NCBI GenBank assembly: GCA_030770535.1
Contig: JASVEC010000014.1
Coordinates: forward strand, 186,001-250,000
DNA: 64,000 nt
Direction of reading: 5' to 3'
Source: Batkoa obscura
Lineage: Eukaryota > Entomophthoromycota > Entomophthoromycetes > Entomophthorales > Batkoaceae
In this document: positions 22,128 through 34,006 of the stretch, in pieces
Numbering within the stretch: position 1 is the first letter of the stretch
How the letters are laid out: each line of letters starts with the position of its first letter
Program-made: the position numbers and the translations under genes
Notes under the pieces: generated by a model
What the model was told of the DNA's origin: nothing
Databases searched by the model: none
What the model saw: only the letters and a program-made list of their open reading frames with translations

Positions 22128-25100
22128 ATGTTAACAAATAATCCCAAAACCGGTTCCACCATTTTAAACGTGGATGGCATGACTTGCCAGTCTTGCGTTA
22201 AGTCAATTTCAACCTCTTTATTACCTATAACTGGTCTAAATGACTTTGAAGTGTCCTTAGAATTAAACCAAGTGAGTGTCCAATTTGAACCCCCATGTAC
22301 TTTAGAAACCATTAAGCAAACTATTGAGGACTGTGGTTTTGAAGTAGTATCCTCTAGCGCTGAAGCTTCCAAAAAAAATGTTGTTATCATTTCAATCGAT
22401 GGTATGACCTGTCACTCCTGTGTTAGCTCTATAAATTCGGCTTTAAAAGAGGTCCAAAGTTTGGTCAAAGCGGACGTTTCTTTAGAGTTAAATCAAGCCG
22501 AGATTACATTTGAAGAACCATGTACTGTTGAGTTACTTATCCAAACCATTGAAGACTGTGGATTTGGCGCTTCTAAATCAAATAACAATGTAGATGAGAC
22601 AACTCAATTCCAGTTTAATGTGGAAGGTATGACCTGTCAATCATGTGTTAAGTCTATTAAAGCAGTACTTGAACCAATGGAAGGTATGGTTAAAGTTGAA
22701 GTTTCACTTGAACAAAATAAAGTAGAAGGTAGTTTCAAAACACCTTGTAAGTTAGAAAACATTATAACATCGATTGAAGATTGTGGGTTTGATGTTATTT
22801 TAGATAAAACAACACTCTCTGTTGAAATAATAGAAATTTTAGTCAAAGGCATGACTTGTCAATCTTGTGTTAAATCCATAGAAGCATCAATTAGTAATCT
22901 AGAAGGTATAAAAACAATTAAAGTGGATTTGAGTACTGAGTTAGCTACTGTAGAGTTTGATAGTTCTAAAATTAGTAAAAAACAAATAATGGATGGTATT
23001 GAAGATTGTGGATTTGATGCTTTTGAAAATAAGGGGTTAGCTCCAAGTGATAAAAGTACAAAAGACATGATTAACTCTGAGAAAGCTTCACCTTCCATGT
23101 CTTCTGCTTCCACCCTATTGCCAAATAGTAGATCTAAATTTGATATAAGTAATATAAAGATTGAAGGTATGACATGTAGTTCTTGTACTTCTAGTATTGA
23201 AAAGGCATTAAAAGCATGTCCTGGGGTTATTTCTTGTACTGTGGCTTTGATGGCTCAACGCGGCGATGTTGAATATGATCCTAAAACGATGACTGAAGCT
23301 GAAATAGTATCCATTATCAATGGCCTCGGATTTACGGCAGAAGCCATTAAAAGATCAATTAAAGGTAGTATCAATTTAAGTGTTTATGGGATGACATGTT
23401 CATCATGTACTAGTTTAATTGAAAGGGAAGTAATCAAAAAAGTAGGGATATTAGATATTAAAGTTAATTTGTCAATGGAATCAGCCTCTGTTCAATTTGA
23501 TTCGACATTAACTGGACCTAGAGAAATTATTGAACATATAAAATCATTAGGGTTTGATGCTATATTAGAAACCAAAACCTCTACAGCGCAAATTGAATCT
23601 TTGAATAAAACAAAAGAAATTTTAATGTGGCGTAAGCATCTAAATTGGTGTCTTTTATTAGCTACTCCAGTATTTTTAATTTCTAAAGTATTTTCTCATA
23701 TCCCCCCACTTAAAGCCCTCTTGGATACAAAGTTATTACTTGGCAATTTTACAGTGGGTATTTTTTTACAACTAGTACTTACTATCCCTATTCAATTTGG
23801 CGTGGGTAGAATGTTTTATATTAATTCTTATAAAGCTTTAAAACATGGTAATACCACTATGGATGTATTGATAGCTATTGGTACTTCAGCTGCTTTCTTT
23901 TTTTCAATATTATCAATTATTGTTGATATGTGTACATCCAATGATGGCTCTCCTACCCCACCAACTTGTTTTTTTGAAACCTCCGCTACTTTGATTACCT
24001 TTGTTACTTTAGGAAGGTATTTAGAAAATAGAGCCAAGGCAAAAACATCCACTGCTTTATCAAAATTATTATCATTAACCCCATCCACATGTACTCTAGT
24101 TAAACTTGATCCACCTTCAGAGCAAAAAATACCCTGTGAACTTATACAAAGTGGTGATTTATTAAAGATTTTTCCTGGTGATAAAATACCTGCTGATGGT
24201 GAAGTAGTTAGTGGTACTTCGGATGTAGATGAATCCATGGTTACTGGCGAACCTCTAGCAGTTACTAAAAAGGAAGGTTCTCAAGTAATGGGAGGTACAG
24301 TGAATGGATTAGGCTCTTTTATTATGAAAGCAGGACGTGTAGGGGATGAAACTACTTTATCACAAATTATTAAATTGGTTGAAAATGCTCAAGTAAGCCG
24401 TGCCCCAATTCAAGAATTTTCAGATCAAGTGTCACGTTATTTTGTACCAGTGGTAGTGATCTTAGGTATTGTTACCTTCATTGGCTGGTTTATTATACTT
24501 TCTTTATATCCAGAGGATTTCCCACAATTAAATTTAGAAATCCATGGGATAGTAATGACATCATTGACTTTTGCTATCTCTGTTATTGTCGTTTCTTGTC
24601 CTTGTGCATTGGGTTTAGCTACTCCTACTGCCGTTATGGCAGGTACTGGTATTGGTGCTCAATTAGGTGTATTAATTAAAGGTGGCGATCCATTAGAAGC
24701 AGCTAAAGGCTTAAATAAAGTTATCTTTGATAAAACAGGTACCTTAACTACAGGTAAATTATCGGTAGTACGCTCAGAATGCATATTAAAGGAGAGTATG
24801 ATTACTAAAGAAGATTTTTCTTTGTTGGTTGCAGCTGCTGAAGAAGGTAGTGAACATCCGCTTGGGCGGGCTATTGTTACTAATTATAGGGAGGTATTAT
24901 GTTTACCTACTCATGATACTAAAGTCAATAATTTTACCTCAGTTACTGGGCAAGGGATTAAAGCCCAAGTACAATTAAGAGAAAAATTAAGTTATGATAT
25001 TGTAGTTGGTAATTCTAAATTACTACTAGCAGAAGGATATATTATACCAAGTGATTTTAATGAAGAAAAAGAGAGTGAAGAACGTTTAGGCCATACTGTT

Positions 25101-26003
25101 ATTTTAGTTGGTATTAATAATCAATTTGCTGGTTTTATATCATTATCAGATATCTTGAGAACAGAAACATTAAGTGCTGTTAGATCTTTACGTAAAATGG
25201 GATTAGAAATAGCCATGGTAACTGGAGATCAAAAGATAACAGCGGAAGCCATAGCGAGAGAATGTGATATTCACGAAATTCATGCTGGTGTATCCCCTGC
25301 AGGTAAAGCCAAAATAGTAGCTCAAATGAAAGCCAATGGCTATTCTGTATGTATGGTGGGTGATGGTATCAATGATTCACCTGCTTTAGCGGATGCTGAT
25401 GTAGGTATTAGTATGGGTGGTGGTACGGATGTAGCTATGGAAGCAGCCGATATTGTATTAATGAAGTCAGATTTAATGGATGTAGTAGCCGCGATTGATT
25501 TATCAAGAGCTATATTCTGGCGTATTCGATTAAATTTTATGTGGGCAGTAGGATACAATGTAATTGCTATACCTTTATCCATGGGTTTATTTGTACCTAT
25601 CGGATTAAGAATGCCACCTGTAGTATCTTCAGCAGCTATGGCATTATCTAGTATCAGTGTTGTTTGTTCCAGTCTTTTATTGAAATTATATCGTAAACCT
25701 AGATTTGATTTTAATACCCAATCATTTATTAGAGATCCTCATAATACTGAAGAATGGCATTTCATTCCCAAATATTTGTATGAGAAATATTTACAAGTTA
25801 AATATCGTATACTTGGTACAGGGAATACCCAATATGCTCCTCTTGAAGATACTACAATGGTAGAAATGTTCCCTACTCATTCAGGTAATAATAATTTTGA
25901 AGCACAAGGGACTAGACAGGTTAATAGTTATGATTCTAAGAACAGAAATGAAGGGAGTCAAAGTCAATCCCATTTTGTTTTGATTGATGAAGAATTACTG
26001 TAG
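22128..26003 (+). CDS. CCC2: Copper-transporting P1B-type ATPase with six HMA domains
   Basis: Intronless 1,291-residue ATP7/Ccc2 family pump that moves Cu(I) into the Golgi lumen for secreted cuproenzymes. Six N-terminal heavy-metal-associated domains each carry a CxxC site: MTCQSC, MTCHSC, MTCQSC, MTCQSC, MTCSSC and MTCSSC. The core has eight expected membrane spans, the ion-site motif SCPCALGLATPTAVM, phosphatase motif TGEP, phosphorylation site DKTGTLTTG, nucleotide-binding SEHPLGRA, MVTGDQ and the hinge GDGINDSPALADADVG. All catalytic residues are present. The start ATG at 22128 is followed immediately by the first HMA domain. The C-terminal tail is short, ending in DEELL, which resembles an acidic dileucine sorting signal (inference). 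Six HMA domains is the mammalian ATP7A/B number; yeast Ccc2 has two. Confidence 0.97.
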   Translation: MLTNNPKTGSTILNVDGMTCQSCVKSISTSLLPITGLNDFEVSLELNQVSVQFEPPCTLETIKQTIEDCGFEVVSSSAEASKKNVVIISIDGMTCHSCVSSINSALKEVQSLVKADVSLELNQAEITFEEPCTVELLIQTIEDCGFGASKSNNNVDETTQFQFNVEGMTCQSCVKSIKAVLEPMEGMVKVEVSLEQNKVEGSFKTPCKLENIITSIEDCGFDVILDKTTLSVEIIEILVKGMTCQSCVKSIEASISNLEGIKTIKVDLSTELATVEFDSSKISKKQIMDGIEDCGFDAFENKGLAPSDKSTKDMINSEKASPSMSSASTLLPNSRSKFDISNIKIEGMTCSSCTSSIEKALKACPGVISCTVALMAQRGDVEYDPKTMTEAEIVSIINGLGFTAEAIKRSIKGSINLSVYGMTCSSCTSLIEREVIKKVGILDIKVNLSMESASVQFDSTLTGPREIIEHIKSLGFDAILETKTSTAQIESLNKTKEILMWRKHLNWCLLLATPVFLISKVFSHIPPLKALLDTKLLLGNFTVGIFLQLVLTIPIQFGVGRMFYINSYKALKHGNTTMDVLIAIGTSAAFFFSILSIIVDMCTSNDGSPTPPTCFFETSATLITFVTLGRYLENRAKAKTSTALSKLLSLTPSTCTLVKLDPPSEQKIPCELIQSGDLLKIFPGDKIPADGEVVSGTSDVDESMVTGEPLAVTKKEGSQVMGGTVNGLGSFIMKAGRVGDETTLSQIIKLVENAQVSRAPIQEFSDQVSRYFVPVVVILGIVTFIGWFIILSLYPEDFPQLNLEIHGIVMTSLTFAISVIVVSCPCALGLATPTAVMAGTGIGAQLGVLIKGGDPLEAAKGLNKVIFDKTGTLTTGKLSVVRSECILKESMITKEDFSLLVAAAEEGSEHPLGRAIVTNYREVLCLPTHDTKVNNFTSVTGQGIKAQVQLREKLSYDIVVGNSKLLLAEGYIIPSDFNEEKESEERLGHTVILVGINNQFAGFISLSDILRTETLSAVRSLRKMGLEIAMVTGDQKITAEAIARECDIHEIHAGVSPAGKAKIVAQMKANGYSVCMVGDGINDSPALADADVGISMGGGTDVAMEAADIVLMKSDLMDVVAAIDLSRAIFWRIRLNFMWAVGYNVIAIPLSMGLFVPIGLRMPPVVSSAAMALSSISVVCSSLLLKLYRKPRFDFNTQSFIRDPHNTEEWHFIPKYLYEKYLQVKYRILGTGNTQYAPLEDTTMVEMFPTHSGNNNFEAQGTRQVNSYDSKNRNEGSQSQSHFVLIDEELL

Positions 26004-26210
26004 TTGATAGGAGTCAGATGTTTTTAAAAATCTTTTGTGTTAAAAGAATTTTAAACTTTCTTTTTTTTTATAATAATAAATTTTGAAATGAATAACATAG
26101 TGTTTTTTATAAATTTTATTAAAATTAAATATATAATTTTTACTAGTTTTAAAATACTAAATTTAAACTATCTATTATAAAATTAAATAGTAACTTCTAT
26201 TGTTAAAATA

Positions 26211-26311
26211 TAGATATAGAGGTATATTTATGCTGGGTTTTTTATGCAGTTTTAAAAGTCAAAATACAATCATAATAAATAAAAAATCCCAGCATAAATT
26301 TATCTATATTA
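26211..26311. repeat. Short inverted repeat (hairpin) element
   Basis: Arms TTTATGCTGGG-TTTTTTAT (26227-26245) and the matching ATAAAAAATCCCAGCATAAA (about 26279-26299) are complementary with one mismatch or bulge. Weaker complementarity extends outward (TATAGA/TCTATA), around a loop of about 30 nt. No second copy was seen in the window, so it may be a lone MITE of another family or a transcript hairpin between the converging genes. Confidence 0.75.
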
Positions 26312-26565
26312 AAAATAATTTAATAACTATAAAACTATCCGAACTTAAATTTAACTTTAAAACAAATTAGTAGAAGCTTTTTTATAATTGATGCATCCAC
26401 AAATTAACCTCATAAATAAATAATAAGCTTATTTATATTTTTTAAAATAAACTTTGATTTTTAATAAGTGCATTGCGTTTTAATTTAAATATAAATTTAA
26501 GCTAATGAAACAATCAATTAATTTTAAATAAACTAATTGAATTGAAATCTAAAATAAAAGTAAGA

Positions 26566-26669
26566 TATGGGAATGTATTTTGTATTTAAGAATTTTACTA
26601 ACAAATTTTCCGCCTAAATAGTGCTTAAAAAATGGAAAAAATAATGAAGCTGAAAAAAACACTTCCATA
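26566..26669 (-). mobile_element. TA-flanked element, copy M8
   Basis: TA-TGGGAATG to CACTTCCA-TA with the family core in reverse. It lies between the 3' ends of two converging genes. Confidence 0.9.
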
Positions 26670-26806
26670 TGATAAAAAAATAAAATGCTATATTATTGAA
26701 AAAATATAATTTCATAAAACTCCCTATTTTCTTTGCCATTAACTAAAAACTTTAAAAGTAGAGAAATTGGGATCATCAATACATGACCACTATATTTTCT
26801 TTTCCT

Positions 26807-29800
26807 TTAAAGAAATCCAGATTCATGAAGAAGTCTAGCAATTTTTTCTTCTTCTCTTTCTTTAGGTTCAAGAATTACGGACCTATCATAAAGCTGTGCC
26901 TCGGTAACTACATAATCCATCTTACTTAACAAATATTCTTGTAATTTGGGTACCGATTTTAAATAATAAGTAGAGTTTTGATATTGTTGAATTTCTCGAA
27001 TCAAATCAGCGGATTTACTTTGTTTAAAAAAATTAAATAATTTAGTATCAGCTATATAATCTGGGTTGCCATCTGCAATAAAAGTTAAGTCAGTTAAATA
27101 AACACCTAAAAAGGGTACACATGGTGGATTGATGGAATGTAATTGTTCTCTGTAAACTGCAAAATTACGTTCTGTATTCATGATTCTTTTAATTTCATCC
27201 AAATCCGTTTTGGCTCGTAAACTTACATTCTATATTAATATTAAATTATCATTATGATTATTATTTATCATGTTTTAATTATATTATTAATTACCTCCCA
27301 TGTTCTTTTAAGTCGGTGAATAGGTGAACTATTTAATCCAGCAATTAAAGACATTAACGTATTAAAATTATGCAACATCATACATTGCTAATAAATAAAG
27401 TCAATATAAAATTAATATGAGATTAATATAATATTATAAAATAATAATATATAGTAATAAAAACAATAATATATAATAATATAAAATAGTGATATATAAT
27501 AATATAAAATAATGATATAAAATAATGATATAAACTTACAACAGCAATAGCAATAAAATGTTTAATATATAAACCTCTAGTACGTATACTATCTTCAAAT
27601 AAGATAGTTAAAGCCACCCAATTACTAATTTGTGTCGACATTTTAATCATTTTTTTAACATTTGGTGCAGTTCCATCATTTCTACTCCAAGCTTTGTTTA
27701 AACATTCATTTGGTTTAATTAAATTGAATAATTGAGAATCAATTAATGTTAATTGCCTTGCAATTTCTAAAGGTTCCATATCTAAAAAGGAGTCATAATT
27801 TTTTGGTAATATTGGTATTGGCTCTTCTAATGATTTTTTTACCATTTTTTTAAATTCAGCTGTTTTTGGATCTAATCTTTTTTCAATGTGCTTCAATAAC
27901 TGAATAGCTTGTTGAGGTAATATATCTTTCATTATTGTTGATACATATTGTTTTAATTCCTCTAGTGCTTCCATATCTTCACTTTCTTGAAAATAATTTT
28001 CTACCCATGTTTTTAATATATTAAATATTCTTACTCGAATTACTTTTAATTTCTTCTCAAACCAAATTTCATATTCTGGCTGTGATAAATTATGTGGGGG
28101 TGGTAAATTAAATCGTTTAAATATTAATCGAAACAATTCAGAAGTTGAAACAAATGAACGATAGGTTAACATAAATGTAGCCATAAAATTAGGATCTAAA
28201 ATAAAATAAAATAAGTTAACATATTACATAAATATGATAATTAAAAAATAATAGTTACCAAAATTATCATGAAATGTTAAACATTCTACTAAACCTTCAG
28301 CAGTGCCGCCTCTAACTTTACTCTTCTCAAATACTAACATATCTGGAGTATAATCATGACCTAAAAACCAAGGTTTTTCTTCCATTGATTTATTATTTAA
28401 ACTATCTTTTGGACCATGACCTTTATTCATTAAAGGCACTTCTTTACCTAATAATTTCTTGAGTTTATCAGATGGACGAGTATTAATACGCGACATATTA
28501 TCTCCTCCTTTATTATTACTTCCATTAATTATCGAATCATTTGTTTCATCATCTGAACCAGATACAAACCCATTTTCTGAATACTTTAAATTAACATTAC
28601 TATACATGGGATATTTTTGAGTTTGAGAATTAAAAGAATTAGAATTTATAGATGAAGTTAATGAAGAATGGGAGAAACATCTTCTTATTGGTGGAGATAA
28701 TTCAATTAATGTCTGTTTTTCTATTGATTTATTTAATATGGTTGAGAATATGTTTAATTTACGACGTAATTCATTATATTCTTTCAAATCTTTTTCTTCT
28801 AAAACAAATTTAATTGCAATTAATAAATGATTTATTGATTTTTCAATTCGTGTTGTATTATTTAATATTTGATCTGTAGATCCAGTTCCATTCTTTGAAT
28901 AATTTTCAGTAATTGTTTTTGTTACCAATACTAATAAATTAATATTATCAAATAAAGTTTGTCGATAGGCATTAAACATAGCAACATGTTCACTACTAAC
29001 ATTATCTAATGAAAATTGATCTAATAATTTAACAAAGTGTCCAACTTCTTCAACTACTCTTCGAATTAAGTTGATTAATTGTTGGCTGATATCATTATTT
29101 TTTTCAAGACATTCAGATAATACTTCAATAGCATTAAAAGTTGTTTGTGCAGCTGAATTAAATTTTTTTAATATTTCTGTATTTGATTGTTGACTTTGAT
29201 CCCCGCCAATTTCACTTTCAATATCTTGATGACTACTTCTACGAGATTCATTATAATTATAACTATAATTATTAATTGGATTTCTTCTGTCTTTAGTATA
29301 AGAGGAGTTGGAATGCTTTACTTTATGGATTTGATAATTAATATTTTGAGAAGCAGAGCGAGTCTGTTGACGTAAATAAGTTTGATCAGCTGGTGGTATA
29401 ACTATTTTCATTTTAGAACTAATAGAAACTTGTTGTGCTACTTGTACAAATAGTCTAGATAACATCAGTATATTAATAGCTTCATTTTCTAATCTTTTTT
29501 GCATATCAGGTGGTGGCCATATACCTGAAGCTACTTTTGCCATTAAAACCAAATCACATAAAGATAGTAGTATTAACCGATGATAACCTTTAAGTAATTG
29601 ATGAGATTTAAATATTGGTGAATCACTTTCTGCTGTTCCAGAAGTAAGCAGCATTATTCGAATAGATTCTACGATTAATGAAGCATTCTTTAAATACTTG
29701 GTTTTGGAATGCATTTTTATAGTATAAATTAATTTATGTACATTACAAACTATATTACTTATAATCCCATCCCAATTCAAATTATCATTATTTAAATCAG

Positions 29801-30730
29801 ATGAATATAATAATGTTTGATGGGCTTTAGCTGGTATTAATTTAATCCATGTAATATCAGATAATGTAGATATAATAGAATGTTCACTCATCATCGAATA
29901 TCTTTTTTCAAACTAAAAAACATAAAAAATGTTATTAGTATTCATAATAATAACTTAAATCTAATTTTTTAATATTAATATCGTTATTTTATTTACCTTC
30001 TTTTTTTCTGAATTAATATTTGGTAGTTTCCAAGTACTCTCATCCGTTAGCATATTAAAATAATAAATTTTATTATTAGCGGTCATTTTTTTACACCAAT
30101 TTAAAGGTAAAGAATTAATCTCAGATAATGTATTTCCAGGTGGACAAAACCTAGGTAATATTTTATCTATAATAATTGAATTATTATTATTAGTATTATT
30201 AATATCTAGATTCTCTAGTGGTTTCTGAAATGGCGATGTAGGTTGCCAATCTTCAATATTTGCTATTGGAGGTTGTTGTGGTTTATTACTAATCTCTAAA
30301 CTACTAGTTTCAATACTATCAATACTTTTTTCATATCCATTATTAGTTTCACTTTTAATAGTTTGAGCTATCCAATTTTTAGTTCGATCAAACTAAATAA
30401 TAAATTAAATTCATTAAATTTATTAAACTAAATTTATTTTACCTGTCCATTATCCATTGAGTTTAAACTCTGCTTACTATTTTGGCCATTTAATTTTTGC
30501 ATAAAACTAGCTCGTTGATTATCATCAATATCAATTCTTTCAACAAAATTTTTTGGAAACCATCCTTTTTCCCCATTTTTTTCACCTTGACACCAACCGG
30601 ATTCTAGTTCAGTTAATACTTTGATTATCTCCCCTTTTTTAAACGATAAAGAAGCTTCATCGGATGAAAAGTAATCATATAAAGCCCTCACGGATTCCAA
30701 TGTTTCCGTACTATAAGATAACGATTTCAT
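26807..30730 (-). CDS. CDC25: CDC25-type Ras guanine-nucleotide exchange factor (SH3-WW-RasGEF)
   Basis: Six exons fit in phase (30730-30443, 30392-29997, 29912-28259, 28196-27541, 27387-27295, 27229-26807) for 1,169 residues. An N-terminal SH3 domain (VRALYDYFSSDEASLSFKKG, GWFPKNFV) is followed by a WW domain (LPLNWCKKMTANNKIYYFN, STWKLP) and a long helical, Ser/Asn-rich middle. The RasGEF-N module follows (GGTAEGLVECLTFHD, TFMLTYRSFVSTSELF). The catalytic CDC25 domain has DMEPLEIARQLTLID, SNWVALTILFED and VPFLGVYLTDLTFI. It activates Ras at the plasma membrane upstream of adenylate cyclase or MAPK signalling (family knowledge). The start at 30730 is chosen because SH3 begins about 15 residues later. 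One intron contains A/T tandem repeats. Confidence 0.93.
27421..27536. repeat. A/T-rich tandem repeat in a RasGEF intron
   Basis: Imperfect tandem units of the form ATAATATAAAATAATG/ATATAATAATATAAAATAGTG fill most of the 153-nt intron between the exons at 27541 and 27387. This makes it about three times longer than other introns in the window. Confidence 0.85.
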
Positions 30731-31467
30731 AGTCAATGAACGTTATTTTTTTAATTAAAATGCTTCTTTATATATATTATAAGTTATTGAATAAAGAAAA
30801 TAAAGCGTAAGATAAAATCTCAAGATCGATATTTTGTTTTGTTCCAAAACTGGTCAATTATTTAGTTGCCACCCATTTTATGCAGCAAATAAAAGTCAGC
30901 CATTTAAAACTTAACGGCTTTATAATTAACTGAGAATTTGTTGAAGAAAATTATGATGCTGTTATGACCAATTAGAACACTGATTCTATGCTGTTTAAAT
31001 TTTTAAATTATTGATAGAACATTTTTTAGTGTATTACTAAACACTAAATGTTATATAAAAGCATATAGTGTTTCTAAGTAATATAGGCTATGTAAATTTA
31101 TTAAAGTAATTAAAACTAGTGTTAAATTACAAAACTTTTATCATCTAATAAATCCATAGATCAATATTAATAAAAATACTCAAATTTATTACTATCAAAG
31201 TAACCTGAATAAAATAACTCCCTGATTAATTAAATTACTACATTTTTTACATTAAAATATTTCGAAAAAATACTTTATCTGGTTAATTGTTGTATTATTA
31301 TACTGGTAATGAATTAATAGAATTAAAAGGGATATAAAAAAGGACAAATTGTTATTGTAAAGTTATTGGGTTAAATCATTAAAAATTAAAAATTAGAAAT
31401 ACATAAACATTCAAAAAGACTGTCAATTCTACACAATATGCTCTATTTATTATTTCTCCTTTCTTTT
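30731..31467. other. Spacer upstream of the RasGEF gene
   Basis: About 740 bp between the RasGEF start and the 3' end of MAM33, both on the minus strand. A/T-rich; no gene or repeat copy seen. Confidence 0.5.
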
Positions 31468-32506
31468 TTAAGCTTTGACAAAATCATGAACTGAAGCTAA
31501 CCAATTCATATATTCTTTTTGTTCTTTGAATTGAATATAATTTGGAATAAATAAAGCAAGATCAGTGGAAATACCTCTTTCTTCTAAATATTTTTCAAAT
31601 AAGATTTGTAAATCTTCTTCAAGATCATTGAATACTGGGCCACCATATAAAGCATGTCTTTTCCATTCAGCTTCAGCTCCATCTTCAATGGCTAATTTAT
31701 CGTCTTTATAATAAGTGACTAAATCGATGTTGAAATAACCATCTTCAATAACGGTATTGAAGGTAATGGTTCCAGAACCACTCTAAATTTAATTAGCACT
31801 ATTCTAATTATAAAGAATGTAATAGGTTTTTTACCTTAGTAATATCAATGGTAGCATGAATTGGTGGGTTAGGGATACTTTCTTCATCACCCTAAATAAA
31901 AAATAAGTCAATAAAATTCAAAAATACATAAGTTATAATTACTTCTTCAGCATCAAGTTCAGGAGCAGCAACATCAACATCCTTAATAGAGAAGATAACG
32001 TTGATACTAGATATATTTATTAATAATTACTAGTATTAAAATACATTTTTACTTACGTTTCATTACCAAAAGTGCGAGTTAAATGTATTTCGTCTTCTCC
32101 TTTTTTATCAGTAATCTTTTAAAAATTAATCAATATTTGAATTATTTAAATAGCTAATAATCAAATTTACTTTGAATGGCATTTTATCAATATAAGCTTT
32201 CATTTCTTCAGAAATTTCACTATCTCCTTCTTCTTTCTCATATTTTAGTTCTTCGTTAAGTTTATGAGATAAATCGGCATCAACTAAATAAAAGTAATTA
32301 TTATTAGTACACTCCATCTTCTTTATAAATAATAGTTAATTGAAATTACCTAATCCAGAACTTGATTTAAAATTTAATGAAGTTGAGAAAGCTTTGTTAC
32401 AGCTGATAACAGATGGTCTCATAAATTTAGTAACCATCATTTTGTTACTAGAGACATTAAGCTGACGTAAGGAATTGGTTAAAGATCTTAAAGCGTAGCG
32501 GGACAT
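31468..32506 (-). CDS. MAM33: MAM33/p32 (gC1qR) mitochondrial matrix protein
   Basis: Starts MSRYALRSLTNSLRQLN at 32506, a basic, Ser-rich presequence typical of mitochondrial import. About six short exons (near 32506-32345, 32315-32168, 32118-32055, 32010-31942, 31892-31834, 31782-31468) give the acidic p32 fold: VDADLSHKLNEELKYEKEEG, DVAAPELDAE, then GTITFNTVIEDGYFNIDLV and the conserved C-terminus (YGGPVFNDLEEDLQILFEKY, LEERGI, NYIQFKEQKEYMNWLASVHDF). The trimeric doughnut protein of the matrix supports mitochondrial ribosome function and respiration in yeast (family knowledge). It is divergently arranged with the CCCH gene. Confidence 0.93.
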
Positions 32507-32884
32507 TTTATATTTTAATGATAGATTTATAAAATTAAAAAAAATCGCAAATGATGAGCTTATTTTATTACGTTATTAATTTTTATGGGAGGTTAATGAA
32601 TGATTCTGATTCTTAGTTGAGAATTCATGGTTGAAAGGAGAGTTTTTATTTGTTCTTTGGAATAAAATGAATTTTGTTAAAAAATTTAGTTTGAGATTAG
32701 ATGTCAAAATTCAGTCTTATTTTCAATGGCATTTTTCAATTTTTATTTTTAATAAATCAAAGAGCATGCTCACAAACTAAAATTAATTATTGGATAATAT
32801 AAACACGATTAAAAATGCTTATACCATTATACAATTATAATAAAAAGAGAACACTAAGAACTTTATAATTTTAATTATTCAAAC
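32507..32884. promoter_or_regulatory. Shared divergent promoter region, MAM33 / CCCH gene
   Basis: A 378-bp gap between two outward-reading start codons. It must contain both promoters; the sequence is A/T-rich and no specific operator was recognised. Confidence 0.4.
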
Positions 32885-33343
32885 ATGAGCTTTCTACAGC
32901 AAGAATTGAATCAAAAGAAGGACCCTAACATATGCAAGTACTATTTAGAAAAAGGAAGCTGTCAATATGGTAATCAATGTTGGTTTAAACATCCTTTAGT
33001 AACAGAAAGCACATCTAGAATAAATATATATAATCATGAATTTATGAAAGGGAATAACTTTCAGCCAGAGCATCAGAGTATAAAGAGTAAAAAAATTTGT
33101 AAATTTTATTTAAATAATTGTTGTAAATTTGGGCATCAATGTTATAATTTACATAACTATGAAAGTCGCGCAATAGCAAAGGATATCGAAGTGAGTGTAA
33201 ATCAATATTCAAGTGCTATTAATAATAATAATAGTTTATCGGATAACAATCGAGATATGGATAATCTAACAAGGAATCAATATTTTGATAAAAATTTGGG
33301 TTCCATACTTCATTTATTAAATGAACCAGAATTGTTTTTATAA
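32885..33343 (+). CDS. Small CCCH zinc-finger protein
   Basis: Intronless 152-residue protein with two CCCH fingers. Finger 1 is CKYYLEKGSCQYGNQCWFKH (C-x8-C-x5-C-x3-H, about residues 20-39). Finger 2 is CKFYLNNCCKFGHQCYNLH (C-x7-C-x5-C-x3-H, about residues 75-93). The rest is Asn/Ser-rich and probably disordered. Fingers of this spacing bind single-stranded RNA, as in makorin, Nab2/ZC3H and tristetraprolin-like proteins. No RING or RRM is present, so the exact subfamily is open. Confidence 0.85.
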   Translation: MSFLQQELNQKKDPNICKYYLEKGSCQYGNQCWFKHPLVTESTSRINIYNHEFMKGNNFQPEHQSIKSKKICKFYLNNCCKFGHQCYNLHNYESRAIAKDIEVSVNQYSSAINNNNSLSDNNRDMDNLTRNQYFDKNLGSILHLLNEPELFL

Positions 33344-33610
33344 TTGTTATGCACAATAAATTGATATATTATTATTTATATATGGATTTTTGATTTTAAA
33401 TAATATTTAATTTTTCTAGTAATATTTGTCATAGTTTGTAATCCATGCTTGAACAAACGTTAAATATTTATTTATTTTTGTGAAAGTCATTTTGTATAAC
33501 AGTTACATGGTTTTATTAAACTATATTATATTTGTTAACTTCTGTATTAAAGTGATATATTTTTTCATACTCAATAGAGATTTATATATAAGAGTTTTTT
33601 TTTATTTCAT

Positions 33611-33717
33611 TACTTGAGGGATGTCTTTTTTGGCTTCGTCACTTTTCCATCTTTTAAGCGCTATTTGAGCGGAAAATTTGTTAGCAAAATTCTTAAACAC
33701 GAAAATACATCCCCTTA
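33611..33717 (+). mobile_element. TA-flanked element, copy M9
   Basis: Left end diverged (TACTTGAGGGATG), right end CATCCCCTTA. The core AAGCGCTATTTGAGCGG matches the family consensus. Confidence 0.85.
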
Positions 33718-33900
33718 TTATTATCAAAGAAAAATAAAAGGTTTCCATCATTTGAAAAAAAATAATAGGTTATTCTTATTCAAAATGAATATTAAGCATT
33801 TTAAATATATTAAAATAGTGCTCAAAAATGCTTATATACGGGGGTAAAAATAGATTTGTGATAGGTTTTGTTTTTTACTCTAACATAAAAAAATATACAA

Positions 33901-34006
33901 TATGGGGGATGTATTTTTGTGTTTAAGAATTTGACTAACAAATTTTCCGCTTAAATGGCGCTTAAAAAATGGAAAAAATAATGAAGTCAAAAAAAACACT
34001 CTCATA
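33901..34006 (-). mobile_element. TA-flanked element, copy M10
   Basis: TA-TGGGGGATG at the left and CACTCTCA-TA at the right; reverse orientation. Reads open end to end on the minus strand. Confidence 0.9.

Larger units (their letters stand above)
26004..26806. other. Convergent spacer, copper ATPase / RasGEF
   Basis: About 800 bp between two converging genes. It contains a perfect-looking hairpin (26211-26311) and element copy M8 (26566-26669); the rest is A/T-rich 3' flank. Confidence 0.6.

Noticed and set aside
23828-24238. Minus-strand frame inside the copper ATPase gene
   Set aside because: It is antisense to well-conserved ATPase motifs; a shadow frame.
33614-33847. 77-codon frame as a gene
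   Set aside because: The N-terminal 35 codons are element M9; the rest is A/T-rich chance sequence.
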